The notes under the pieces: generated by a model | Told to the model about the DNA's origin: nothing | The model's database searches: none | The model's input: the letters and a program-made list of their open reading frames with translations, nothing else | Shown: positions 52,678 through 63,093 of the stretch, piece after piece | Layout: each line of letters starts with the position of its first letter | How positions within the stretch are numbered: the stretch's first letter is position 1 | DNA from: Blastobasis lacticolella | Lineage: Eukaryota; Arthropoda; Insecta; Lepidoptera; Blastobasidae | Reading direction: 5' to 3' | Length of the DNA stretch: 64,000 nt | NCBI GenBank assembly: GCA_905147135.1 | Contig: LR990040.1 | Span: 24,317,857-24,381,856 of the forward strand | Program-made: the position numbers and the translations under genes

Positions 52678-53849
52678 AAAAGTCCAGAAATATGAACTAA
52701 AATCTAAAGTATCCGACTAACAATTTCTTGGTTACGAAGAAACAAAAGAACTCTTACTAATCATGTAATAGAAGTACTCCACAACACTGCAATACCGCTT
52801 ATAAAGTAGTGCTGCGACGACTCGACGAAACCCCGTTATTATTGTTTGAGGCTATTGTGGTTGGGTTAGCAATGTGACAATGCATGGAGGAGCTCCGTAA
52901 ACTCGGGCAATATCGTTAGTTCGACGTTACTTTCAAAGTTCATTAACTTGGCAAATCAATTAAGTAATTGCTTTAAAAGCTAGTTTAAATTAATCGGCTA
53001 ATTTAACCAACTGGCTGCGATATATTGACAAGATACCGCATAAAAATGTGCACACATACACACATAACATAAAGTAACAAGAAAATCGGCAAAAGGCATC
53101 AAAGCCTGAATGGAAGCGAACTACCAAACGAATCAAGCTCGCTTATTGCATTGGCGCCGCGTCAGATGTTTCGACTCAGTTCATCGGCTCTTGTACAGTT
53201 TGGTCCCTAAATATGTCACCAGACTTATTGGTCGTTTTGTATGAACATTGTAGACCGCATTATTCAAGTAATACGTTTAATACAAAAATATCTCTGAATC
53301 CTATACTAGGTTTCGATAATTTTGCCCAACCAACCAGCCCTTTCCCTGTTTTAGCTCATAGCAATATGGCGATACTCAAAAACATGTTATAATTAAATGA
53401 TAATTGAGGTTTTAATTACATAAATTTAACATAATATGTTAATTTTTATATATAAGCTACGTGGTTTAGATATCTAAAAAGTCATAACTTGGATAGAGTT
53501 ATAGGAGTTTATGGAAAACTCAATGTTCAAGCGAAAGTTATGGGCAAGAACTACTAGGTATCAGTAAATGGCAGTTAGTCGAGGCACCGTGGAGTCAAAC
53601 AAGTTATTAAGATATTAATTAAAGTTTTTATTTATTTATTTATTTATTAGTTCATTTCACAGTTTAACAGCATTTATATTACTTATTTCTTTTTACCACC
53701 ACCAAAATGTTTTACATCAGAGCTTTATGATAAGTGGGGTCCACATACCACCATATCGCTACACACCCACACATATGCAAATGATAATGTGTAGTAATAA
53801 CAACAATATATTTTTTTTTGCTTAGATTCCTTATTTATTAGTCTTTGTT
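52678..53849. other. No recognisable gene
   Basis: About 1.2 kb of AT-rich sequence. A TTTA microsatellite at 53628-53647 may be the end of a CR1-like LINE on the minus strand, but no coding remnant is visible next to it. Confidence 0.4.
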
Positions 53850-54364
53850 GTGATTTTGCTTCTGTTTGTTTTCTCTTACTTCGTATATAATTTTATTTTG
53901 TATCCTATATATCCTATTCTATTCTATATGCCCGATGCCATAAGTAGGGAACAGACTGTACTACAGAAAATTACCTCAAACCTCAATTCCCCTGTGGAAA
54001 GTTTCTACGGAGCTAATGTCGACCTATTCATCGGGAGTTTTATTGAAGTTTCGAACTGGGTTGGTCCTAATGGGCCGCGAACTTTGGTGGCGGAATCCGG
54101 GGGAAGGACTATACTTCGGCGCTTCCTGTACAGTACCACCAACTTGTATAACCCGGTGGCCAAAACTAGAACTAATTGTCGCGATTTTGAAATGTCATTT
54201 TGTTGTCAACAACAGCGCCGCCGTTACCGGGTCAAGTTTGTGGCACTGTACACTTTGCTTACATTTTGCCTCTGGTGAATTTTAGGTGAAAGTGAACGAG
54301 ATAGTTTTAATATAGGCTATCAACGATACAGCTACTTACCGATTATACGTCAGACAAATAAATC

Positions 54365-54570
54365 TATACCTAGTACAAAACAAAGTCCCTTCCCGCCGTC
54401 TGTCCCAACATATCAAATATAGGTACGGTTTGAACTTTTAAACTACGCAACTAATTTTAATGCAGTTTTCAATAATTAATAGAATGATTCGAGAGGATGG
54501 TTTATAAGCAAGAAAAAAGGATAGGTGGGGGTAAAGTAGATGCACGAACGAAGTCGCGCCGAGTCCACTA
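54365..54570 (+). mobile_element. Helitron H fragment
   Basis: Blocks AGTCCCTTCCCGCCGTCTGT, TTTTAAACTACGCAAC, TTCGAGAGGATGGTTTATAA and CGAAGTCGCGCCGAGTCCAC. The usual CTAG is replaced by CTAT. Confidence 0.65.
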
Positions 54571-54639
54571 TATTACACATTTCATGTTATTATTATTTGT
54601 AATATCATACATTCTCTTTCATTACCCTACCCTTACCCT

Positions 54640-54820
54640 ATACTTACTCTACACCTACCTACCCTTATTTTCTTGATTAAAAACCTTCCTCTTGAATTAC
54701 TCTATCCATTGCTGAAAACCGCATTAAAATCCGTTGCACAGTTAAAAAGATCTAAGCGTACATAGATACATAGAGACAGACGGCGGGAAGCTATTTTGTT
54801 TCATACTATGTAAAGATAAT
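54640..54820 (-). mobile_element. Helitron H fragment, inverted next to another copy
   Basis: Plus-strand AACCTTCCTCTTGAATTACT, GCTGAAAACCGCATTAAAAT and AGACGGCGGGAAGCTATTTT are the antisense of 54365-54545, giving an inverted pair with arms near 180 bp and a ~95-bp spacer. Confidence 0.65.
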
Positions 54821-55042
54821 ACTAACGTAACTCTTACCTTACACCAGAGCCTCTTAGTAAACACACAAAAGTCTCACTTCGCAGAAACCCCAAACAACGT
54901 ATCCAGTATCCTCGAAAAAGTTTCCAAAATCATAAACCAATAGAGAAAAGTGGCTGATGAAGCATAAAACAATCCACGCTCATCCGAGAGTTAACCCTTA
55001 CCTACATTTACATACGGACACTCCGTAAATTAGTTTACCTTT
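54821..55042. other. No recognisable gene
   Basis: Short unassigned stretch ending in a pyrimidine-rich tract (TTTACCTTTTTAG) that could be a splice acceptor for the candidate exon downstream. Confidence 0.35.
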
Positions 55043-55045
55043 TTA

Positions 55046-55272
55046 GGCGGGAGAGGTTTGCGGCGACGCCCTTATGCCACGTGGTTACAGCTTATAATCC
55101 TTTGACGGTATCCGTGGGCACACCGCAGGAGTGGTATGCAAATTACCAGGACAACGATGCGGTTGACGTCGCTTTGTTGTCCGGAAACTCATTCTTACTC
55201 CCTGATAATAAGGTTTATATGTCTGATGTGACGTCCGAAGCAAGTGTTGTAGATAATATGGTCAGTGTATGA
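55046..55272 (+). CDS. Possible terminal exon of an unknown gene
   Basis: After the acceptor-like TTTACCTTTTTAG at 55034-55046 the frame stays open to a TGA at 55270-55272. It reads through LTVSVGTPQEWYANYQDNDA and VDVALLSGNSFLLPDNKVYM. The residue mix (Asp, Ser, Val, aromatic) looks protein-like, and the stretch lies outside the repeats that I identify. I do not recognise the family. If real, it is the last coding exon of a plus-strand gene whose other exons are not seen here; a decayed transposon exon is the alternative. Confidence 0.25.
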
Positions 55273-55560
55273 GTGAAACAGTGACTGTTGCTGTGGAGTG
55301 CAGTGTAAATTTGCCGGTGCTCATGCGGTGCGCTCATTTATTTCGTACTGCAAACTGTGGGCCGTGATTTTATTGGTATTACTGCTATTGCTGCTTGTCA
55401 CTGTACTATGTGAGATATGTGATTTTCTTTTTGTTGTAGACTGGTTTGCTTTAGACCAGTGTCTAAGCTTGGTAAGCATGAGGACGGCAAAGCCATCTCT
55501 ATCAGTAATGCTGTAAATATAGTTGAGATAATCTATAGGCACTAATATTATTAACAAGAA
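55273..55560. other. No recognisable gene
   Basis: Overlapping ORFs on both strands without resemblance; nothing supported. Confidence 0.4.
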
Positions 55561-55830
55561 ACGTTGGTGGCCGACTGGTTAAGGTATCCGACTTGTAAGC
55601 GCGAGGTACCGGGTTCGCATCCCAATAATGTTATATACCAATGGCTCTTTCCTGAGTTATGTACATTAGTTGAATGTTAACCGATGCTCCTACGGTGAGG
55701 GAAATCATTGTAGTGTCTGGTCAGGTTCCAGGGTCAGAGGTCGGATGGCAGTCGCTCCACTGTAATTATCTTGTCAGCCAAATCTTGAATCATGATCAAG
55801 GCGAATATTAATTCCAAGATAATGATGATG
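55561..55830 (+). mobile_element. SINE-A copy
   Basis: Head ACGTTGGTGGCCGACTGG, B-box-like GGGTTCGCATCCCA, body TATGTACATTAGTTGAATG and GTGAGGGAAATCATTG, with a central deletion and tail AAGATAATGATGATG. Confidence 0.78.
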
Positions 55831-55887
55831 TTTACTTGAAAATATAGACAGAGAACTCTACTGCTCGATACTACTACCACGCATCAT

Positions 55888-56105
55888 GATCATCACAGTC
55901 CATAACAGTCCACCACAGGAGTTAGGGCCTCACCCATTAGTGCCATAATCTCCAACCTTGGCAGGGGGGTTGGAGATCGCAATGTTATAAATATACTAAT
56001 GGAAAAAGCTACTGCCCATTTCCCAGCCTACGGAGACTCCAGAACTTTTGCCTCGAAAACGTTAGTCGCCTTATACGACACCCACGAGTGTAAGGGGTTG
56101 GTGCC
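55888..56105 (-). mobile_element. RTE-derived RIME-like element, 5'-truncated
   Basis: Plus-strand TCATCACAGTCCATAACAGT, ATAATCTCCAACCTTGGCAG, CCTCGAAAACGTTAGTCGCC and ACGAGTGTAAGGGGTTGGTG. It stops before the TCCGGC start of the family. Confidence 0.75.
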
Positions 56106-56462
56106 AACGGATGATCCAAATATATTCCATGTTCTTTAAGTCTTTGTCCAGATTTCTATGAAAACTTCTCAGAGACTCGCACGTCCACGCGATTCTAGCC
56201 CCGTACTCCGTATCGCGCACTCGCAACTCCGTAATCTTCGGTAATAGTTGCAAATAAGTTTTGTTGTACCTAACAAGAGACGAGAAAACGTTGAGCATTG
56301 TTCTTGTTGGGATCCGAGCGAGTAGATGGAAGTCTGGAAACTAATCCTGTGTACAGAGTGCGGTTTTGTTGAGGACCTGAGTTGTTTAGTTGGTTAACAT
56401 GCCGAAACACCATTGAGTCACAGAACTACAACATTTACTATATTAATGTGTCTATTTGGTGC

Positions 56463-56716
56463 AGTCATCATCATCATCATCACAGCCCGTAACAGTCCAC
56501 TGCAGGATTTAGGGCCTCTACCACGAAAGGGGAGGTTATTGCCATAATCTCCACGCTTTGCAGGCGGGTTGGAGATCGCAGTGTTTAAATATAACAATGG
56601 AAAATGCTGCTGCCCATTTTCCAGGCTACGGAGACTCTTGATCTTTGCCTCGACTACATTAGTCGCCTTGTACGACACCCATAAGTGTAAGGGGTTGGTG
56701 CTATTCTACTCTGCAC
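56463..56716 (-). mobile_element. RTE-derived RIME-like element
   Basis: Plus-strand AGTCATCATCATCATCATCA (tail), GCCCGTAACAGTCCACTGCA, GGTTATTGCCATAATCTCCA, TACATTAGTCGCCTTGTACG and TGGTGCTATTCTACTCTGC. It lacks only the extreme 5' bases. Confidence 0.8.
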
Positions 56717-56726
56717 CACAACTTAG

Positions 56727-56915
56727 ACGACCTGAGTATTTCGGTTGGTTAACATGGATTGCCGGCCGTGCAGAAATTGAGATGATGAATTTTAATTTCT
56801 GCTGTGGGTGTATAATTAGTATTTATTAAAAAAAAATTAAAAATATATAATATGTTAGTAGTTTATCAGTTCTTGTCACACACAACACAAGCTTTACTTT
56901 TTGTACTTGATAGCG
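56727..56915 (+). mobile_element. SINE-B copy, decayed
   Basis: AGACGACCTGAGTATTTCGG, TGATGAATTTTAATTTCTGC, AACACAAGCTTTAC and GATAGCGCTACG follow SINE-B order. A lone head fragment of the same family (GAGGACCTGAGTTGTTTAG) lies at 56373-56413, on the other side of the RIME-like element. Confidence 0.6.
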
Positions 56916-56929
56916 CTACGTTTGTATAT

Positions 56930-57085
56930 GTGTGTCTGCCTTCGACATCGTAGCTTCCGATCGGATTAACCGATTTCGATGCGGTTTTCTATATTTGAAA
57001 GCTAGATTAACCGAGATGCATCACTTTCGTAGCTTTATTTCATTATAATCGGTTGAGTAGTTTAGAAAATATCTGAGTATATGTA
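56930..57085 (-). repeat. Interspersed repeat S, inverted
   Basis: Antisense blocks CATCGTAGCTTCCGATCGG, TTAACCGATTTCGATGCGG and AGATGCATCACTTTCGTAGC correspond to the conserved middle of repeat S. Confidence 0.45.
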
Positions 57086-57761
57086 AACTTGTTAGGGTCC
57101 ACTGACATTTTTCGGTCGACTAACTAACATTTTGTTTGTGTATACCATTTTTATGATCTTAATCATACAATACTGTCTTCTCTAAGCCTTACAAAAAAAA
57201 TATACTCAAAGCTAGTTTCTCTCTATAGTTTTCACTGTACTTCAGTTAGAAAATCACAGCTAGCGCAACTTGCCGGGTGTTGCGCTAAATGAGATTTTCT
57301 CTGCTACATTGTTATCACCCCGATACAGGGGATTGGACTGGCTCTGACAGCGGTAAACACAGGTCCTGTTGGAGAATTTGCTAGCAAACTAGCTACGGTT
57401 TCGCTGATAAACTGACTAACTTCTGTAGCTGTACCGCTTCTGTGTAGTTAGGGAGCGTAGCTGTTCTGTTGGTTAATTTTGTAGGTTCATGGATGGAAAT
57501 GGAGGATAAAGATTTTGTAACGGGTCTGTTCTATTCATGTATGTTTGTCTAGTTGTTGCTTTACTTTTCATGTCGTTTTAAAATGGTTTTGTTTTTTTAT
57601 TTGTATATATCTTGCGCTTTTTTAATTTTTTTTTTATTAAAACTTATTACACAAAAAGTACAGTGGCGGACTTATATCACTTCATTTCTTTATGTTTCAC
57701 GGCTCTGGATTCGAGTCCCTGACCTCTAATAAAACTTTTGCCTATTGTTATTTGTGGTCTT
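57086..57761. other. No recognisable gene
   Basis: No coding or RNA feature. A-rich and T-rich runs near 57600-57660 only. Confidence 0.4.
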
Positions 57762-57908
57762 GTAGTCAGGTTCCCCTGATTTAGGGTAACGGAGGACCGA
57801 TGGCAGTCGCCTCAGAGTAATTATCTGATCTGCCAAATGGATCATGGTCAAGGCGGACCCCAGGCCCTCGTGCGCGAGAGCACAACCGGGACATTAACGC
57901 CGAGATGA
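57762..57908 (+). mobile_element. SINE-A 3' fragment
   Basis: TAGTCAGGTTCCCCTGATTT, GATGGCAGTCGCCTCAGAGT, ATCATGGTCAAGGCGGACCC and ACATTAACGCCGAGATGATT. 5'-truncated. Confidence 0.75.
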
Positions 57909-57942
57909 TTATTTTTATTGTTACGTATCTATATCTACATCA

Positions 57943-58191
57943 ATGGACATCGATTCTACGACAAATGTGATTAGCAACATAGAAGTCGACCCTCATACGA
58001 GTAGCAGCGCATACAAAGCGCCCGATTCCGCCCTTACAGCGACGCACATCACCGCCCTATTAGTCCGCGACAAACTTATCAGAACCAATGGCAGCGGCGC
58101 TGTTGTCGACAACAAAGAATTATTGTGTTATTACTGTAATATATATTCCAAAGTGGAGAAAGCAAAGCAGGAAAGCGAACCCTGGCAGTAG
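57943..58191 (+). other. Open frame of uncertain status
   Basis: An 82-codon frame reads SSSAYKAPDSALTATHITAL and VRDKLIRTNGSGAVVDNKEL. It ends in EPWQ within GAACCCTGGCAGTAGCCGGG, followed by GATGATGATGATG, a 3' end like that of RTE-related repeats. The first part could be a host exon or, more likely, transposon-derived. I cannot decide. Confidence 0.25.
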
Positions 58192-58639
58192 CCGGGATTG
58201 ACAGCTCGGATGATGATGATGACTATAATATACGTTCCAATTTAAAATATCCACATTGACATGTAATATTAGTGTAAATTTAAATTCAAATTAAATAAAT
58301 AAGAATAGGTAATAATATCAACATTAACTTTGACTTAATGACCTACGTATTCAAGAGTAAACGGAAATTGTTGTAGTTATATTATAGATAATGTTATATG
58401 ACATTGAAACTGCGCAACATCTGTATCCTAGGTATATAAAATATAATTTATTGAACAACACCTTAAAGTCACATTACAACAAATAAAAAAATACAACCTA
58501 GCCTTACAACAAAATAACTAACCTACAGATAAAAAAGTAGACCGAATATAAAATATTGACATGTAAACATGTGACATGTTGTATTGTTGTATTGAATTTA
58601 TCAATAAAATTTGAATTTGAAATTGAAAGTGACATTCGA

Positions 58640-58780
58640 CACATAGTTCCAGTTTTCGCCACCGGAATAGATAACTTTGCGGCACTCCTACTAAAACGCT
58701 TAATCACCACAGACACAATAACCTCAACGCCCAACATTAAGGAAAATCCTAATGAATCGGCTAAGTTAGTTTCCGTGTAG
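58640..58780 (+). other. Possible short terminal exon
   Basis: The frame reads IVPVFATGIDNFAALLLKRL and TTDTITSTPNIKENPNESAK to a TAG at 58778-58780. It is preceded by TTTGAAATTGAAAG and an acceptor-like GTTCCAG. No family is recognised and no repeat is seen in it. It may be an exon of a plus-strand gene, but length and lack of homology keep this weak. Confidence 0.2.
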
Positions 58781-58990
58781 TTTTCTGTCCGGGATCCCGG
58801 GACAATGGTCCCGACAGTGTCGCGTTTGAGTGATGACGCGCGGTAATCCCGCGCTTTGGGCGCTTCAAGTGAGGGTACATAAACCTCTGTGTTTAAGTGG
58901 TTTTTGATGCGCGGAAAGGTTTTTTGTGCACCTACCTACACACAGACCATCTTACTAATAAAAAGTGATCATACGTTGATCGTGGTAGCG

Positions 58991-59133
58991 TGCAGGGTGG
59001 GCAGGCCTCCCACAAGGTGGACCGACGATCTGGTAAAGAAGGTACCAGCTGGATGCGGAAGACAAGACCGGCCTTTGTGAAGATCTCTGGGGGAGGTCTA
59101 TGTCCAGCAGTGGCGTCTCTCGGCTGATATAAT
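58991..59133 (+). mobile_element. RTE 3' fragment
   Basis: GGTGGGCAGGCCTCCCACAA, GGTACCAGCTGGATGCGGAA and CTCGGCTGATATAATAAT match the RTE 3' end. It abuts the tail of the inverted CR1-like copy. Confidence 0.8.
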
Positions 59134-59136
59134 AAT

Positions 59137-59344
59137 AAATAAATAAATAAATATTTTATTTCATTTTAACAATTTCTGTATCACTAGTGGCAGATGTCTC
59201 CTTTTAGGCTAGGCCTGTGTTAGAAGACACCGCTCTTCTATGGTAACAATGTAGTTGCTCTATCTCTACTTATATTAGATATTAATAGGAAAAGAAACTA
59301 TAACAAAACATGAACATATGAAAGTTTGAATGTGTGTATGTGTA

Positions 59345-59376
<32 letters not shown>

Positions 59377-60643
59377 TATGTGTGTGTGTGTGAGTGTGTA
59401 TATGTGTGTGGTGTGTGTTTGTAAGTTAGTTCTCAAGTAGAAGCTCAATTTCGTCATATGTTTTTAATGTAAGCCAGTTTTGTACGGCTTTAGTTTTACT
59501 TTAGTTTTGTAGGTATCAGTATTAGGTGTACAGTTGCACTTGTGTAATTTTATATTAAAATTTGTGTCAGGCTGGGAATTATTATACAAGCTGTAACAGA
59601 TATAATTAGTTATCGTTGCATTTAATGTTAGGATGTTATTATATAGCCATTCTGATATCATCTTAAGCCCTCTCTCTGTGCTAGCTTTTACATCATTCCA
59701 GGTATCCCCAGAAAATACAACAACAGTGTCATCCGCGTAAGCCAGGATTTTAGCGTTCATGAGCCTCATTGTACATAAATCATTAATGTAGATAAAAAAA
59801 AGTGTTGGCCCAAGAACGCTGCCCTGCGGTACGCCAAATAACACCTGCTCAGACTCGCTAGTACAGTTAGGGTTCAGTTTTACTTTTTGTTTCCTATCTG
59901 TTAGGTAGTCCGTGAACAGGAGGAGTGGAACTCCTCTCAAACCTATTAAATTCAGCTTGTGCAAAAGGATGGGGAGAGAGACTGTATCGAAAGCTTTTTT
60001 TAGGTCAATAAATACAGACAGGCATTTATGACGATTGTCAAGTTGTTCGGTGACATAAGAGGTAAATTCAGAGACCGCATCTTCTGTAGATCTGTGTTTC
60101 CTGAAGCCAAATTGGTTTTGTGATAAGATATTGTATTTATCAAGATAGTCTAAAAGTCTTTTATTCAATAATTTTTCCATTATTTTTGAAATTGCAGGCA
60201 GCACAGAGATTGGCCTGTAATTATTGATATCGTCTCTCTCCCCACTCTTATGCACAGGCGTTATCAACGCCTGCTTAAAAGCAGTAGGAAAGACACCTTT
60301 TATAAAACATTGATTGATTGCATGAGCGATAATGGGAACTACTTCTTTTTCCGCGAGTTTTAAGAAAGATGTTGGAATATTGTCCCATCCAGGTGCACTA
60401 TCTGATTTCAGATTTCTCAGAGTACTACAAACTTCATCATTGTCGGTCGGCAACAAAACAAAGGAATTAGTGTTGGATGGCAAACTTTTTAGGTAGCAGT
60501 TGACGTCGTGCGGACTTGGTTGGATCTGTAGAGTAAGTTGTTTACCGATGTAGGAAAAAAATTGGTTGGCGTTATTAGCAGATGCATAGGGCGTAGCTTT
60601 CATATTTAACAGCTCTAAGTTCGATTTAAATTTAGAAAACATT
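59137..60643 (-). pseudogene. CR1-like LINE with internal deletion
   Basis: A 392-codon frame (60642-59464) encodes RT blocks: SAPGWDNIPTSFLK, NNYRPISVLPAISKIMEKLL, FIDLKKAFDTV, FGVPQGSVLGPTLFF and LAYADDTVVV. It then runs into KLKPYKTGLH and stops. A different frame overlapping this end reads NWLTLKTYDEIELLLEN before a TAA at 59426-59428; this looks like the true C-terminus of the ORF2. The thumb region between is therefore deleted with a frame change. The 3' UTR carries a TG/GA microsatellite and a TTTA-type tail near 59137-59160. The endonuclease is missing. The family differs from the intact CR1 at 2.6-8.3 kb. Confidence 0.82.
59318..59420. repeat. TG/GA microsatellite in a LINE 3' UTR
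   Basis: Alternating TGTG runs with a central GAGAGAGAGAGAG block. It lies between the ORF2 C-terminus and the tail of the CR1-like copy. Confidence 0.9.
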
Positions 60644-60644
60644 A

Positions 60645-60850
60645 GTCGTACAAGGCGACTAATGTTTTCGAGGCAAAAAATTTAAGCGCCTCCGTAGACT
60701 GGAAAATGGGCAGCAGCATTTTCCATTGTTATATTATAACACTGCGATCTCCAACCCGCCTGCCAAGCGTGGAGATTATGGCAATAACCTCCCTTTTTGT
60801 GGGAGAGGCCCTAACTCCTGCAGTGGACTGTTACGTGCTGTGACGATGTT
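60645..60850 (+). mobile_element. RTE-derived RIME-like element, 5'-truncated
   Basis: It starts at GTCGTACAAGGCGACTAATG, continues CTCCAACCCGCCTGCCAAGC and ends CCTGCAGTGGACTGTTACG then TGCTGTGACGATG. It directly abuts the 5' end of the CR1-like pseudogene. Confidence 0.78.
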
Positions 60851-61890
60851 CAGATTGACTAGACTTATTTGCTATACATTCGACACTCGCAAGAAAATCA
60901 CGAGTTGCCGTATTTATCACGCTGCGTACACTGTGTATATAATGACTTGAATTATATAAAAAACATATAAACAAAGTTAGTTTCTACTATTTTTAACATC
61001 CATTCATAAATAAGTACATAATTTTACTGAAAATATAAATCTCAAAAATTTCAAAGAAAAACGTTGACATATTGGCATTCGAAAATCTATTTCGCCTATG
61101 ATTTTAACAGGTATATCCGCTAGAAGGCTAGAAGGAGCCTACTTGCAGCTGAAGTTTCAATCTATATTTTGTTTCTTTTTTTAATTGTGCATATAACTTG
61201 TCCAACATGGTTGGGCATAAATGATCAAAAACCCCTCCACAACCATTGCTTTTGTCAAATTTGGTAGCCTTGGTCATATAGCCTTTTGTATAACATTGAG
61301 TCAATTGTAACAGATTGACAGTGTAAGTACGTTCTCTATAGGTCGAGGCTCCATCTATGGTCTATGTTCAATATCTTTGGGCATACCCCAACCCTATTAG
61401 TTGTCTTTGGTCGCTAACGCCATATTTGTTTACCAAAGAAGACCAGTCAATCTGTTTAGATTTTAGCGTTCTCTAGAAGGAGAAAATACGCAAATTGTGA
61501 GGTAGACTAAACACCTTGATGCCGTGAATATTCGCATAAGATTCCCCTCTTGCACTGCCTTGGCAGACCATAGAAATGTGCAAACACGTATTGCGTGTGG
61601 AAGCAATCAAACCTTTATCGCTTTTGTCCATTTTTGCATCTCGAATTCGATTCATCTATTTGTTTATTCAACGATAGAGACAAAGGTACTGACCGGATGA
61701 AACGAAAGTGGCACTAAAGAGGCATGAAGCTGACCCACGCTTCGCCTCATTTGACCCCAGATCCTTGCAAAGCTCGATGCTCTTCAATCAAAATGCGTAG
61801 ACATGTGCGATCTTCACGTATATATTTGTGTTTCAAAAGTCTATCATTCGCATTGTGTATTAACAAATAGACGTTAAAATTTGGATGTAA
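60851..61890. other. No recognisable gene
   Basis: About 1 kb of AT-rich sequence with no supported ORF, RNA gene or repeat. Confidence 0.45.
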
Positions 61891-62194
61891 CCCTTTAACC
61901 GCCAAGGTCGGATATATCCAACAAAAATTTTCGTGTTCATTTCGCCAAGGACGGATATTTACGACCAAATACCACTACTCGGTTAATCTGCCTTTTTGTT
62001 TGATAGCACTGTATTATATTAAAATTATGTTCAAAATTTGGTAAATAGTTGATGAAGTAATCATATACAATTGCTTACACTTTAGTTTCTTAATTAGAAG
62101 ACTTAAAAATAATGTCTAAAGTTGAATAAATTACTGATAGTATTATTCGAAAAGTGTATTGGTGTCCAGCGCCAGTGACGGAAAAATCCGACAA

Positions 62195-62410
62195 TAAGGA
62201 TGGGACATAAGCAATGATTTACTGGTAGAAAAATCCACATAAATTAAATTATTTCTGTTTATACTTACTAATTTATTATAAAACAAATAAAGCAAATGTT
62301 ACTCTATAGTAAACACATTTATTTCTATAAATAAATGTGTTTATTTTGTTTTATTTATAATAAATAAAGCTTAAAAATGTCAGTGACTGAATCGACAATT
62401 CCCATCCCTA
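62195..62410. mobile_element. Possible hAT-like MITE nested in the piggyBac-like element
   Basis: TAAGGATGGGACATAAGC on the left and CGACAATTCCCATCCCTA on the right are imperfect inverted ends of hAT type. The 8-bp flanks agree at only half their positions, so the call is tentative. The palindrome at 62310-62343 lies inside. Confidence 0.35.
62310..62343. repeat. Perfect 15-bp palindrome
   Basis: TAAACACATTTATTT, loop CTAT, then the exact reverse complement. Weaker symmetry extends outward through AAACAAATAAAGC and GTTTTATTTATAATAAAT. Confidence 0.85.
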
Positions 62411-63093
62411 GTCTACATGTTTAGAAACTAATGTTGCTAGTACACCCAGCGCCACGGACGGAAAAAGACGACCGCTTCTGACGTCATAAACGAGTGCCGC
62501 CTTCTGGATTTTTCCATTGGTGTTGTGCTTATGCGTGTTATTATTATGTTCGTGTTATCGATTAATGTGATTAAACATGATTACAGCTGAAGAATTAATA
62601 CGTATTCTGGAAGGTGATCTGTAGTTAAATATCATTAGAATCTGTCAAGGTTCGATTCGGTAAACTGATATTAATATTGTTGAAATAAGTATAATCATGT
62701 TTGTTAAAAAACTGACCAATGTTGTTTGTTAACTATTGCATTTAGATAAAGAATACTCTATAGGACTGCATTGAAAAATAAGAATAACAAAATTCTTTTC
62801 ATGACCAATTTGATTGTGCGGAAATCAATAAATCTTTCAATATCTGTAAACGCTTTTTGTTTCATTGTGTTACCAAAATACCTGCTAATATTAGAAATAA
62901 AATTACAAAGTAACGTTTTCTATCTACTGTCTGTTACGATATTTAGATGAAATTGTAAGCGTTTGAAGGGGAATTACCCATATCGATATACTATTGAACA
63001 TCACTATTTGTTGTAGGTATTTATTTTTCGTTTTACTGTGCGTGGCGCTGAGGGCACGCCAACTGATTCTAAGCGTGGCGGTTAAAGGGTTAA

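Larger units (their letters stand above)
61891..63089. mobile_element. piggyBac-like non-autonomous element (1.2 kb)
   Basis: Termini are CCCTTTAACCGCCA at 61891-61904 and TGGCGGTTAAAGGG at 63076-63089, a perfect 14-bp inverted repeat beginning CCC. The right flank is TTAA (63090-63093) and the left flank is GTAA, one mismatch from the TTAA target required by piggyBac-type transposases. No transposase is encoded. CAGCGCCA phrases occur at about 62168 and 62449 and inverted near 63046, suggesting nested or subterminal repeats. Confidence 0.6.

Noticed and set aside
53850..54278. 142-codon ORF with hydrophobic N-terminus
   Set aside because: The start is an AT-rich low-complexity stretch, an overlapping frame of 89 codons is equally open, and no domain is recognisable. 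I could not support either as a gene.
56464..56482. ATC microsatellite as an independent repeat
   Set aside because: It is the GATGATG tail of an inverted RIME-like element; similar runs near other RTE and SINE-A ends have the same origin.
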